NCBI GenBank assembly: GCA_029204225.1 | Contig: CM055099.1 | Coordinates: 56,422,386 to 56,486,385, forward strand | Source of the DNA: Diphasiastrum complanatum | Lineage: Eukaryota > Streptophyta > Lycopodiopsida > Lycopodiales > Lycopodiaceae | DNA: 64,000 nucleotides | Direction of reading: 5' to 3' | Shown here: one piece after another, positions 1-17,461 of the stretch | Position numbering within the stretch: position 1 is the first letter of the stretch | Layout: every line of letters begins with the position of its first letter | The notes under the pieces: model-generated | Database searches by the model: none | What the model saw: only the letters and a program-made list of their open reading frames with translations | What the model was told of the DNA's origin: nothing | Program-made: the position numbers and the translations under genes

Positions 1-705
1 GATGATCTACCTTAGGCTTTTTCTTATACAACATCTCAAAAGGTGTTCTTCCTTCTATTGCAAGATTAGGAAGTCTATTACAAAGGTAATTTGCACATGC
101 AACTGTTTCTCCCCAAAATTCTTTAGGTAGAGATGCTTCTAGCCTAATGGCTTTTGCACATTCACACAAAGTTCTATTTTTTCTCTCAGCATCTCCATTT
201 TTCTGAGGAGTATAAGAACAAGAAAATTCTCTTTGTATTCTCTCTTTCTCACAAAAGTCTTTAAACTTGTTAGAGGTATATTCACCTCCACTATCACTTC
301 TCAAAGCTTTCAATTCGAAAGTGAACTACATTTCTACATAAGCTTTGAAAGTAAGAAAAACATCATAAACCATGGCTTTAGAAGATAGCATATAGATCCA
401 AGAATATCTTGTATAATCATCTACAAAAGAAACAAAGCAAATTGCTCCTCCTTTGCTTTTGGTTGAAGAGAAATGACCATCAGAGTGCACGAGTTCAAAT
501 GGATGCTGTGCTTTGATACTTGATCTTAAGGTCTTCTCTGTGATTTTGCCAAAACACAAGCTTCACAAGGTTGAAGCTCCTTTGATAGTGTCTTTGGTAG
601 TCCAATAGCTTTTCCTTCTTTGACCATAGATTGCATGGCTTTGAAATTGGGATGTCCCAATCTCTTATGCCACAGATCCTCCTGATGAATCTTTGTCAGA
701 AATGG
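1..705 (-). pseudogene. Ty1/Copia integrase fragment
   Basis: Minus-strand translation gives the GAG-pre-integrase zinc-binding segment (LWHKRLGHPNFKAM, then CEACVLAKS) at about 590-700 and then the integrase core. HSDGHFSS and FVDDYTRYSWIYML lie at about 400-490, and an RSDSGGEY-like segment and AERKNRT follow towards position 1. A stop near 326 breaks the frame. The element runs off the left edge. On the right it ends abruptly at about 705, where sequence unrelated to Copia pol begins. The protein is closely similar to the full-length element at 19476-25710 but not the same copy. It is a dead remnant; the family call is firm from the motifs. Confidence 0.85.
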
Positions 706-1330
706 TGAACTCCTACAACTTTGTCGTAGCACGAACAAGACACAAAGGTTGAACGAGAACAATTCGCGATAGTCAACATGTCTTTGACTCAAAGCACGAA
801 TGATTTGTGAATCAATCGCGAATCGTAAACACACCTCCAAGACCGCAGAACGAAAAGAACAAAACAAACGAAGAGAAATCCTTCGCATTGCCAGCTGGCA
901 GCTCAATGAGCTTCATGTCCAGCTGAAACAAATAGCAACGACGGAGACTAACTAACTAGTTGATTAGCATTAACTAGTCTTGTGATTCTACGTTTAGCTA
1001 TCTTGTGAACTCCACACAGTGGAGGTATAAACGATCCTCTCTGGATCATAACCAGAAAAAGAAGAGGAAAAAGAAGAGAGATAGTGAATACAAAGATCTG
1101 TAAGAAACAGAGAGAGACGTAGCGAATAGAGTAAGAAAACAAATAAACCATAGTTGTGTATGAAACTCTGCCAGCGAGCATAAAACAACGAAAGAGCAGA
1201 GAGTCAATCCGCTAATGAGGGAGACACTGACGATCTCACTCTAGAACCAAACTGACAATATAGTCACTCTATTTTGTGTATCTCTTGGCCTTATGCTGTG
1301 TCTCTTGATTGCTAGAATAAAATATGTTCT
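706..1330. repeat. LTR-like or leader segment of unresolved type
   Basis: No credible coding sequence. The stretch is rich in CGAA/GAACGA words, as is the family-B LTR at 17462-18113, and it lies directly upstream of a plus-strand gag-protease fragment. It may be the 5' LTR and leader of that element, but I could not find clean TG..CA ends or a primer-binding site. Confidence 0.3.
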
Positions 1331-2002
1331 GTGATGTGTAGTCGAGTGATTTACTTCATGAAATCTCTACTGATGTCCTATCAGCCACTGAGAATGCTCA
1401 TACTGAGTCTACCAGATGTGACATTCGACAAAGCAGTCACTCTTGTCATTGATGAGAGACTGATGAGAGACGAAGGAGAGGGAAGCAGTGATCAAGAGAA
1501 GGCTCTCTTCACGAAAGAAAAGAAGGAAAACAAAAACAAGCCAAGATTTGAGAAGACAAAGTCCTCGAATCAACAATCTTCTTCCTACGATCACTGCCAC
1601 AAACCAAGCCATACGGCCAACAAAGGCTGGTACAATCTAGCAATACCTTGCATGTACTGCAAGAAGAAAGGGCATTCTGCATACGACTGCAGGTTCAACC
1701 CAAAAAGAAAATACAAAGCTAAAAAGGCAAACGTTGCAGAGTCATCCAAGGATGCTGAAAGAGGTGACGAATATTTCATGATACTCGATGAAGCTTCGAC
1801 AAGCTACTCTGAACATGACTACGATGTAGTCATCGATTCAGGAGCAACATCTCACATAACCTGCAACAAGAAGATCTTGATCAACTTTCATGAACTCGAA
1901 AATGACAGAGCAGTAATTCTAGGCGATGGAAGCAGACACGATGTCAAAGGCATTGGCTCTCTACAGCTACGAACATTTTCAAGCCAAGCAGAAGAATTTT
2001 AG
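1331..2002 (+). pseudogene. Ty1/Copia gag-protease fragment
   Basis: An open frame of about 223 codons holds the distal part of a Copia Gag. A basic, charged stretch comes first, then a zinc knuckle CMYCKKKGHSAYDC (residues about 108-121), and then the aspartic protease active site DSGATSH (about residues 168-174, near 1834-1854). The frame stops at 2002, just after the protease start, so integrase, reverse transcriptase and RNase H are missing. The methionine at 1331 is simply the first in frame; the Gag N-terminus is truncated. It runs on the opposite strand to its Copia neighbours, so it is a separate insertion. The right end abuts a minus-strand LTR. Confidence 0.8.
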
Positions 2003-2049
2003 ACCAATTAAGATCCAATCACATAAAATGATCTTGGGTTGGAAATAGA

Positions 2050-2594
2050 TCAAATCTACCAATCTTGCCAATGTGGAAAAATCAACAGCTACTTAATGAA
2101 AGAGATGCAAACTCACTAAGAATCTGAACAAACATCAAACATGGGATATGATGAAGTTCTTGTCCATACAAAAATAGTAAGCTACTGTATATCACATGTG
2201 TGGATAAAAAATAACACAAAATAAACATTGTACACACAAAATTGCAAGATATCACCAATATAGTGCACCAATGGATAGTAGAACCCAAAGAGAACCATGT
2301 ATAAGCATGAATGACATAAGAGAGAGAGAATGTCTTCTCTTCCTAACTTTAAACTTTGGTTTCCCTCCATAATTAAAAACCTAGCATTAATGAGGACTCG
2401 ATTGTAATTCAAACTTGAATCTCTAAAACTCATGTTCTATAGTTTTCCACACTTTCAAAAAGTGTTTATTCAAATGCTTTTAGACTAATATAACTTTGAA
2501 AAGTCAAACTCTAAGTCTAATATGAAAATTGGCCTCAATTAACAAATATACAAATTTAACCAAAATAACAAATCTAGCTGAAATCTTCCACACA
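2050..2594 (-). repeat. Copia LTR (3' LTR of the minus-strand fragment at 2595-3020)
   Basis: On the minus strand a purine-rich tract (GAAGAGAG) precedes TGTGTGGAAG, the expected PPT/LTR junction, just after the end of an RNase H frame. The body resembles the LTR at 4060-4674. The lower boundary is an estimate. Confidence 0.55.
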
Positions 2595-3020
2595 CTCTCT
2601 TCAACTGGTTTGAGCATAGACTTTGAAAACACTCCAATTGAAGTCATATGCTTCATGAACAAGTCCTTTCCCAATGCTTTGGTGAAGATATCAACTACAC
2701 ATTCCCTTGAGGACACATGTTGAAGCTCCACCTCCTTTGCCATGACTTGCTCCCTCACAAAGTGATTGGGCTCTCTGAAAAATCCAAGAAGTGAAGATCC
2801 TTGATCTTCCTCTTGACCATCTCCTTTGTGCAATGTGTAAGAGCTTTGTACTCGACCTCACTAGATGACAATGAGATAGTGGCTTGTTTCTTCGACATCC
2901 ATGATGTAGCTCCATCACCTATGAAAATACAATGAGCACTAATGGATTTCCTATCTATTATATCTCCAGCAAAGTCCAAATCTGAAAATCCATTGTAAGT
3001 TGAGTAATGGATCCACACGT
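2595..3020 (-). pseudogene. Ty1/Copia RNase H fragment
   Basis: Two overlapping minus-strand frames give the Copia RNase H C-terminus: FSDLDFAGDIIDRKSISAH, WMSKKQATISLSSSEVEYKAL, then HFVREQVMAKEVELQHVSS and DIFTKALGKDLFMKH. The two blocks are in different frames, with a deletion and frameshift near 2770-2800, so it is not functional. Upstream on the minus strand, pol is missing up to the protease at 3205 (a gap of about 185 bp of unrelated sequence with CACACGTGTG-type palindromes), so integrase and RT have been deleted. Confidence 0.82.
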
Positions 3021-3204
3021 GTGAAATACAGTACTTTACTGTTATGGTACGGACAAAAACTTTATTTTATCATATATTTGATGTGTGATCAAGATCTTAT
3101 TGAGTTTACATCACTTATGTGCAGTTGATGTTAGATTTCTACATTGTCAATGGTGCTAGATGTGTTGTCATTCATAACCAAAGATCAAAGGGACATATTG
3201 AATC

Positions 3205-4060
3205 TTAGTGATCTGATATTTTTTCACACGTGTCAACATCAAATTTGACATCAAGACCATTTTTGACACTAATGAGATTCTTTGTTAGTTTTGGCACATA
3301 ACGCACATCATTTAGACACAAAACTTTTGATGATGCTACATCCAAACGGATACCTCCTATTCCTTCAATTCTACACTCAACATCATTTGCAATATAGAAA
3401 GACTTTTTAGTACCTTCATAAGGCTTGACACTAGTAAATGAATTCTTGGAATTAGACATATGAGAACTAGCCCCACTATCAATCCACCACAATTCATCAT
3501 TCTTGAAAGAAGAGGAAGAAAAACTAGACATCATAAGTGAAACCTCCCTATCACTCTCAATAGCTTTACTCTCTTTTTCATTAGTGAGGTTATCTTGCTT
3601 GAGTTGGTTCTTTTTCTTGAAGAAATTAGAGGCATAGTGGTAATTTCTTGCTACAAAAGAAGCATTTGATCCTTTTCTTCTTCTCATTAGATGTTGAAAC
3701 TTGAGTTGAATGGCTTTCATCTGCATCTTTGGCTTTGTCTATGTCCTTGTCCTTCTTGACATGTTGTTGTTGTCCTTTGCTCCTCCCCTTTGGCTTGTCC
3801 TTGGTGAATAAAGCTTTGCCCTCTCCACCATACTTCATCAATGAGAGCTTTTTGATTCTCAAGAGCTTGTTCTCTTGCCTACATTCTTCAGCAATAAGGA
3901 CTCCTTGAAGTGCCTCAAAGCTTGGAAGCTCCTCCTTGATTGCATAGGATTGTACAATGTTGTCAAACTCATCTTTCAATCCATTAAGGATGAATTGGAC
4001 TAACTCACTTTGATTAAGATGATCTTTTGTGAGAAAATCAGATCCAAAACACACTCGATG
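3205..4060 (-). pseudogene. Ty1/Copia gag-protease fragment
   Basis: The minus strand carries mid-Gag sequence (LVQFILNGLKDEFDNIVQSYA, about 3960-4010), then a basic linker, a damaged zinc knuckle (IKCFFCSKK, with its second half in another frame near 3640-3660), and then the protease motif WWIDSGASSHM (about 3455-3490). RYVPKLTKNLISV follows near 3290. The frame changes at the zinc knuckle, so Gag and protease are no longer in one frame. Gag starts mid-domain at about 4050 with no leader or PBS between it and the neighbouring LTR, which shows a deletion. Confidence 0.82.
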
Positions 4061-4674
4061 GATCTAAAATCTTTAGCCAAATTTGGTTGCACATCTAGAT
4101 TTACTTACAAGAGAGAAATCATCACTTTACACATGTTAGAACTTGGAAATGGATGAATATATGATCATAATCACTTAGATAAGACTTGGTACTATCCATG
4201 TCTGTACAACAACATCAACCTACTGTCCTTCACATATGTGGATGCAAGATCAACAACAAAAATCACATTCTACACACTAGAAATCGAGATATCTTGAGAA
4301 ATACACATGAGATGGACATAGAATCAAAAGAGATGAATTATCCACATAAAATCAAAATAAAATAATGGTTTCTCCACAATGGTATTTTTATTTGTAGCTG
4401 CCAAAATTTCACTTGACCAATTGCCCTAAACTTTTTCTAAATGGTAACTTCTTGGCACTTCATCAAAAAACCTAAAAATTCTAGTCTAGATGCAATGTAT
4501 CTATATTAGCCAATTAGAATGTGTCCAAATATGACCTCATTCACTTATCTACTTGCCAGTACAAACTTAATTTAGTCTTTTACTGACATAAAAGAATCTA
4601 TCTCTAAGTTGAAATTTCATGTTGGCCTCAAAATTGCCAAGATAAATCAACTAAACTAGTGGACATTTTTCACA
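4060..4674 (-). repeat. Copia LTR, reference copy of the pair
   Basis: On the minus strand, PPT GAAGAGGGAG is followed directly by TGTGAAAAATGTCCACTAG. Nearly 300 bp from here match the LTR at 5911-6386. At the place where that copy has a (TC)n tract, this one has only a short AATCTATCTCTAAG. The lower end is not sharply defined. Confidence 0.65.
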
Positions 4675-5910
4675 CTCCCTCTTCAGCTAGTTTTAGCATA
4701 GATTTTGATAGTACTCCAAGAGATGTTCTATTCTTCATAAACAAGTCTTTTCTCAATGCTTTGGTGAAGATATCAGCCACACACTCCCTTGATGAGACAT
4801 GTTGAAGCTCCACCTCCTTTGCCATGACTTGTTCTCTCACAAAATGATAAGCCACTTCAATATGCTTGCTCCTTGCATGAAAAATAGGATTGCTTGCAAA
4901 ACTTTGGGTTGAAAGGTTATCACAAATCATGATTGAAATATCTGAAAACTCCATCAAGTTCAAATCCTTTACCATACTTTGATCCAAAGCATCTCCTTTG
5001 TGCATGAAGTCAAGGCTTTGTACTCGGCCTCACGAGATGATAATGAGATTGTTGCTTGTTTTTTTAACATCCATGTGATTGATCCATCACCTATAAAAAT
5101 AGCATGATACTTATGTATTTCCAATTCACTTGATCTTCAGTAGATTTTGAATTTGAAAATCTATATAAGTAAGATGATGATCCTCTATAAACAATGCCAA
5201 AATCTCTAGAACCTAAGATGTACCTCAATGCTCTCTTGCCTAGCTTCCAATGCTCCACACTCAAATCATGCATAAATTGACTTAATCTACCAACACAATA
5301 GCTAAGATCGTGTCTTGTGATGGCTAGATAAATGAATGAATCAACTAGGTTTTTATAGAGAGTAATGTCCTCGAAGGATCTTTCATTACCTCTTATAGTG
5401 AACTTTACATTTGACTCCATCGGTGTATCAATAGACGTTGCATCTACCATATGAAATCTTTTTAGAATAGAATATGAATACTTCTCTTAAAAATTGCAAG
5501 TAAATTGAGAAGTTCTAAATACCTCTATTCCCAACATATAATGTAAAAGACCAAGATCATGCACCTCAAACTCCTTTTTGAGTGCAATCTTGATATCATC
5601 AATATCTTGATTGTTGCCTCCACTCAAAATGATATCACCCACATAGATTAGAAGAATGGTAAGATCATTTCCAACAAATCTATAGTAAAGTGAATGATTA
5701 TACTCACTCATTATGAAATTTTGTGAAAGTAGAAAAGTATTAAGCTTAGCATACCAACTCCTTGGTGTTTGCTTAAGTCCATACAAATTCTTTTGTAGAA
5801 AACACACATGATTAGGCTTGCCATGTGAAATGTAGCCCTTGGGTTGCTCCATAAACACCTCCTCCTCAAAATCTCCATTCAAGATTGCATTAGTGATATC
5901 CAATTGCCAT
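4675..5910 (-). pseudogene. Ty1/Copia reverse transcriptase-RNase H fragment
   Basis: Minus-strand frames give reverse transcriptase from QLDITNAILNGDFEEE (about 5870-5900) through NLYGLKQTPRSWYAKL and LLIYVGDIILSGG (about 5630-5660), then the connection region and RNase H, ending in DIFTKALRKDLFMKN at about 4720. The catalytic YVDD reads YVGD (near 5640), so one metal-binding aspartate is lost. Stops and frame changes occur near 5091 and 5487. The N-terminal side is cut directly into LTR sequence at about 5910. Confidence 0.82.
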
Positions 5911-6386
<476 letters not shown>

Positions 6387-6676
6387 TCTCCTATGCATGC
6401 AAGCTCTCTATGAAGATCCTGCAAGGATTGAGGCACTCTCATCGCTCTTTTGGTAGCTTTGGAAGATTTGATTCCTAAGAGTGAGCAATTTAGAAGTGTT
6501 CTTGGCCTCATAAATGGCCTTGAGGGTGTCCCAAGCCTCCTTGGTCAAGGTGCAAGTACTAATCTCTCTCAACACTTCATTGGATATATTCATCTTGATG
6601 TAGTGAAGGGCCATTCTTGCCCTTTTCTTGTACCTTTGGACTTCTTGATGCACTTGAGGCTCCTCCTCAAGTCAGA
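6387..6676 (-). pseudogene. Ty1/Copia gag N-terminal fragment
   Basis: The minus strand reads YKKRARMALHYIKMN and KEAWDTLKAIYEAKNTSKL, then LTLRNQIFQSYQKSDESA, closely matching the Gag of the full-length element near 21130-21340. After an LACIGD-like segment the sequence switches straight into an LTR start (TGTGAAAAATG at 6386), skipping all of pol. The 5' end fades at about 6676. Confidence 0.8.
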
Positions 6677-6869
6677 GAACAAAACATTACTGATAATCAG
6701 AGATAGATATCGTAGGGAGCCTTAGGGACCGATGTCGCTATGTTGAATAGATTGTCTGCTGGGATTTCCTCTTTCTCGGAGGAAAATCAACAAAAAAGCT
6801 TGACTTCTCCTTTTCATAATACACTATCATTTAGAGAACTTGATATCTGTCAGGCACAAAAAATTTTCG

Positions 6870-6983
6870 ACTGCTGCTATTGTAGACAAGCACAAACAGC
6901 TGAGAGAAACAGTCTCAGAAGCAGATGATGAATCAGTTGAGATGTTTCTAAATGATGAGCCTATTTCAGCTAACGAGCTTGAG
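6870..6983 (+). pseudogene. Elongation factor G-like exon fragment (mitochondrial type)
   Basis: The frame reads VDKHKQLRETVSEADD, then ESVEMFLNDEPISANELE. This resembles the EF-G G-domain stretch that runs from an (E/D)K..(E/Q)L..(V/T)SE.DD segment to FL.DEPIS..ELE, best matched from memory to mitochondrial EF-G. The match ends at GAG|GTGATT, a plausible splice donor. A weak EAIHR-like remnant lies near 7068-7082 but needs a one-base correction and lacks an AG acceptor. The rest of the GTPase is absent, so I treat it as a lone unprocessed exon fragment left between retroelements. The identification is from motif memory only. Confidence 0.45.
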
Positions 6984-10685
<3,702 letters not shown>

Positions 10686-11423
10686 TCAACTTGCCTTGCA
10701 ATTCTCTTCAATCTTCGAGAGGAAATGCTCATACATCTCCTTGTCTGTCTCCAGGCACACGAAATGCCTGTTTGACCGAATTGCCTGAACTCCCATATTG
10801 CCAGTACCGACAAACAAGTCAATAATCCCATCATCCTCGTCCGTGAAGAGATGTATGATATATCTACAAAGCATGCACAAGCTCTTTGTCTATAGCAAAG
10901 TGTACAATGTTTTGAAGTGATACTACTATTTTTGAACTATTGAAATGTTGACAAAGTACCTGCACAATTCAGAGGACCTCTCTGTGCCACCTCTACAAAA
11001 ATTGTCACCTATTGCACTGTATGTGTTGGGAGTGTCGATAAAAAAATTTGCTCCTGGATTAGGAATATCATCCTTAAAATCCTTTTTGGCTCTTTTACTG
11101 TGAAGTTTGGGTCAAGAATATCCACTACGGTAAAAGAGTGAAAACACAAGTGATGATATCTGCATGACACAAAAGGATTAGTGTAAGCTATGTATATAGC
11201 AACGAAATCTGAATAATGGCTAATAAACAAAGGGTTAAGAGAGCACACCTTTTTGAATGGGGCTGGACCAATGTACCCATTCTCAACAACAACATTCAAG
11301 CATTGTTTTAGGGTGAAAATTTCTCGGCCGCTGCTATAAAGATCGAAGGAAAATGCTCTATAATGGAAAGTGTCACAAACCAGCCCTCATCGGCAACATA
11401 CAAGTCGGCAACGGCAGCGCATG
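10686..11423 (-). pseudogene. Broken multi-exon gene with a beta-class DNA amino-methyltransferase-like C-terminus
   Basis: Three exon-like blocks can be read on the minus strand. Block 1 (11423-11249) follows an acceptor CTGTCTGTAG and encodes ADLYVADEGWFVTL, then a stop in CCCTAA. The other frame continues as TLKQCLNVVVENGYIGPAPF up to donor AAG|GTGTGC, so a frameshift is present. Block 2 (11097-10960) starts after TTCACAG and encodes IDTPNTYSAIGDNFCRGGTE, ending at CAG|GTACTT. Block 3 (10868-10686) joins block 2 in frame (ELC|RYIIHLFTDEDD) and continues IIDLFVGTGNMGVQAI, then FVCLETDKEMYEHFLSKIEE and a stop. This resembles motif X, motif I (DxFxGxG) and the motif II acidic residue of bacterial-type N4-cytosine/N6-adenine methyltransferases, with the motif I part at the C-terminus as in the beta class. 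No clear DPPY/SPPW motif IV is visible. The enzyme activity is an inference; the fold call rests on motif spacing. Confidence 0.5.
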
Positions 11424-13789
<2,366 letters not shown>

Positions 13790-16700
13790 TCAGCTACCAT
13801 TGATGGGTGTATCGAACAGTGTCCCATCTGGCTTCTCTAAACTCACGGCTCCATGATTAGGAATTTTCTTGATCCGATAAGGGCCTTTGCCTGTAGATTT
13901 TAATTTTTCTTTGATCGCCTTGGTTTTATACATCGGGACCAGATCTCCGGAATGAAGATCCTTCTTTTGTAATCTGCGATTGTGCCATGTTTTGCGTCTT
14001 TTTTTTTCAGCTACCAGTGCATGCACAGCCAGTAAGCGTGTTTCACAAAGTTTATACAGAGCTTCGTGGCGTAGTTGTAGATATTTGGATTCATTCAGGC
14101 ATTGCGTTGTAGCAATCCTAAATGAAGGAACTAGAAACTCTACTGGCATTACAGCATCCTGACCATATACCAATTGGAAAGGTGTTTGATCAATGCTTCC
14201 CTTATATGCTGTCCTAAATGCCCACAGAGCAACATGCAACTTATGTTCCCAATCTGATCTGCTAGCTTCAACTGTTTTCATGAGCATGCTACACAAGATC
14301 TTATTGGATGATTCTGCTTGCCCATTACCATGAGGATAATAAGGCATACTGGTTCTGTGGATCACAAAGAATTCTTCCAATAGGACCTTGATGGTCTCAT
14401 TGATGAAATGACTTCCGCGATCGCTGACTAGCTCCACGGGACATCCGAAGCGCACAATGATATTTTCATAAAGGAACTTGGCAGTGGTCCTAGCATCAGC
14501 TACTCTTACTACCTTGGCTTCGACCCACTTGGTGAGATAGTCTGTGGCTACGATGATGTATCAAGCCTGGGAACTCCTTGTTGCAGGGTGAATTGGACCG
14601 ATGTAATCCAATCCCCACTTTTCGAATGGTGCTTGGGCTAAGACCGGGTGCAGTAGGTCATAATTCAATCTCGTTGGTCTCCTTGCCCTTTGGCACACAT
14701 CGCACTTTCTCAAGTATTTCTCTGTATCCTTATGAATCGTTGTCCACCAACATTCTGACTGCAGGATCTTGCGAACTGTAATGTCAGATGCAAAATGGCC
14801 TCCACCCATGCCTTCATGTGAAAGAGAAATGATCTAGGTGGCCTCGTGAGGGAAAATACACCGCCGAAGTATCCCATCTGGTCCTCTTCGATACAATTGG
14901 CCAGCAATCAACTGATAAGGTCTAGCTTTCAAGATCAATTTCTGCTGATCTGTTTTTGGTAGTGACTTTTCTGGTTGGCCCCGCATTAGATATTCAACAA
15001 TATCGGCAGCCCATTCTGGTATTGTGTCTATGTAAAATAAGGCAGCATCGGCCAGCTCATCGTTGGGTTGGGTTGCAACCTCCTTTCCCTTGATTTGCGA
15101 CACATGATCTGCCATGCAGTGTTGTTTTCCCTTGCGAACTACTATCCGAAAATCAAACTCCAACAACAGAAGTAGCCATCTGGTGATTCTCTCGGTGTTG
15201 CAAGTTTTGTTAATGAGATAGAGCAAGGTTTGATGGTTCGTATAAAAAGTGAAATATGTGGCCATCAAGTAGTGCCAAAATTTCTTGATCGCATAGATCA
15301 TTGCCAGTGCTTCCCACTCTGTGGTTGAATAATTCATTTTTGTATCACTGAACTGTCAGCTTGCAAATCAGATTGGAAAATCCTTTTTGTGTTCACCTGG
15401 TTGGGTTAAGACGGCTCCAATTGCATACTTTGATGTATCCGTATGCACATGAAACTCAATGGACCAATTGGGTGGGCGTAAGATTGGTGCTAAAACCAAT
15501 GCATCCTTAAGCTTTTGGAAAGCCTTTAGGGCTTCCTCGTTCCAATGTAGATCTGTTGTGAGTTTGTAAATTGGTCGGGCTAACTCTGCAAAGTCAAGAA
15601 TGAAGATCCTATAATAGTTAGCATGACCCATGAAGATGTAGACTTCGCGGATCGTAACCGGTGGTGGTAGATCAACAATGATCCTGACCTTTGATAGGTC
15701 TATGATGATCCCGTGCCTTGACACTATATGGTCAAGAATCAAGCCATGTGTCATCCAAAATTGACATTTTTCTAGATTCAAGGAGATCTGGAAGCTGTAG
15801 AATTTTTGTAGCACCTTCTCCAAATCGGATAAGTGTTCTGAGTCTGGTCCATGCACACACAGATCGTCCAAGAAAATTTTCAAAAAAAATTGCAAATATT
15901 CTTTGATTGTCGTCTGCATGACTCGTTGGAAGGTGTTGGTCTTGGGGGGCGATCTTCACCTGGTTGTAGCCGCTGAAGCCGTCTAGAAAACTATAGGCTT
16001 CGGCGCCAGCTACTTTGTCGAGGACACTTTTTGTAAATGGTAAAGGAAAATGATACTTTTTAGTGAGTGCATTTAGCGCCTTCATATTCACACAAATCCG
16101 CATTTTGACGTTCTTCTTGGGTACTATAACTATCGGTGAGGCCCATTTCGTGTGCTCGATTTCATAAATGAAATATGCATCCATCAGCTTTTGCAACTCC
16201 TGCTTGATCAGCTCTGTATAATTCGGGTTGCAACAGTAGTAACGACTTACCTTGGGGACTGCTCCATCCACCAAGGGTATGGTGTATTGGACTACTGCTG
16301 GTTAAATGCCCTTAAGATCACTATAACTCCAGAAAAAACAGTCTTTTATACTCCACCAACAATGATCGTAGTCCCTTTAACTGTGTGGGCGTTAACTGCT
16401 CTCCCACATGCACTATCTTTTCATTAGCTGTGTTCGCGCAGGTCCCTTGAAGACTTGTTCTGCTGGTACCTGACTTTGATTAGGTTCTCGTTGGGCTTGC
16501 GGCATCATAATTACCACGTCCTCCAAGGTATAATTTTTGAAAGTTTCAAGCATCTCATGAACTGGAGCTCGTCGAGATTTCTCTTTTAGCATATTGATCT
16601 TAGCCCGACTGGTCATTTTTTGGTTTCTAGTCACCTATGTAGAAGATGACGTTGTACCTGAGTCCATCTTGATTGACTTCAAGGAATCCAACACCTTCTT

Positions 16701-17135
16701 TTTGGCCTTTTTTGTCATTTTGGTGAATTCGTCCTTGTTGTCTTTCATCGGAACTATCGTGACATTTGCCTCGTGGTTGCGAATATTAACATCTACCGTA
16801 GCTATCGCCTCTTCGGGTAGATCACTCCATCGGATCACTTGGTTGTAGTGTTGCTTCAACTAATTCTTCTTATTCGCAGGTGCCTTGGGTGGATTGATCC
16901 TTGAGACTTTCGCCATGGCAGACTTTTGCAGCGGTTGAGCTGGTACTTTCTTGATTCCATAGCAATCTGGGTCCATGTGGTGTAGAACCTGCTCATCAGT
17001 CAGCTCAATCTCCTTATTATAAGTTAGAGCATGTTGCCAAGGGACTAAATCATCATTCACTGGGTTCTCAATTGGTTCCGTTGACAGCCATGCTACATTT
17101 ATCATATTCACCCCAAATGTGATTGGTGTGTCCAT
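13790..17135 (-). pseudogene. Ty3/Gypsy pol remnant (RT-RNase H-integrase)
   Basis: Read on the minus strand in Gypsy order. An upstream region (17135-16300, gag/protease side) gives no motif I can name. Reverse transcriptase follows (about 16274-15370): KWASPIVIVPKKNVKMRICV, AYSFLDGFSGYNQVKIAPQ, then IFLDDLCVHG. RNase H comes next (15337-14834; NYSTTEWEALAMIYAIKKFW), then the integrase zinc finger (14809-14561; HFASDITVRKI..CDVCQRA, GLDYIGPIHP) and the integrase core and C-terminus (14455-13790; SDRGSHFINE, YYPHGNGQAESSNKIL). The frame changes at least four times. The stretch between QVKIAPQDQ and TFQRVMQ is missing, which removes the core of RT before FLDD. The DD..E residues of integrase remain visible. 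The element is dead and no LTR pair was found. Confidence 0.85.
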
Positions 17136-17461
17136 AATGTAACACTTGGGTGAAGATGTACTTGATGAGAGGAGAATTCGCGAAACAGTCGCGATTGCGG
17201 ATCACGTTTCTCTTTCAGGACTCGGATGGAGTTCAAATGCAACCGCTGGACACTGCCAGCTGAGTCACTCCTACAGTCCTCCAGAGTGTAGTCAGTCACT
17301 ATTGATCTACGTTCACAAAATCAATACAGCATTCGACATAATTTCAACCAAAGTGCAAAATTCAAAAGAACAAGAAAACTCAGACATACGAAATAAGCAG
17401 CATATGCATTCGCATTCAAGATCAGATACAATAAAAAATTATCTTTATTGATTTCTCTTCT
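17136..17461. other. Junction between Gypsy remnant and family-B LTR
   Basis: No coding sequence. It contains CGCGAAACAGTCGCGATTGCG-like words of the family-B LTR type, so part of it may belong to that LTR, which would then extend below 17462. Confidence 0.4.
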
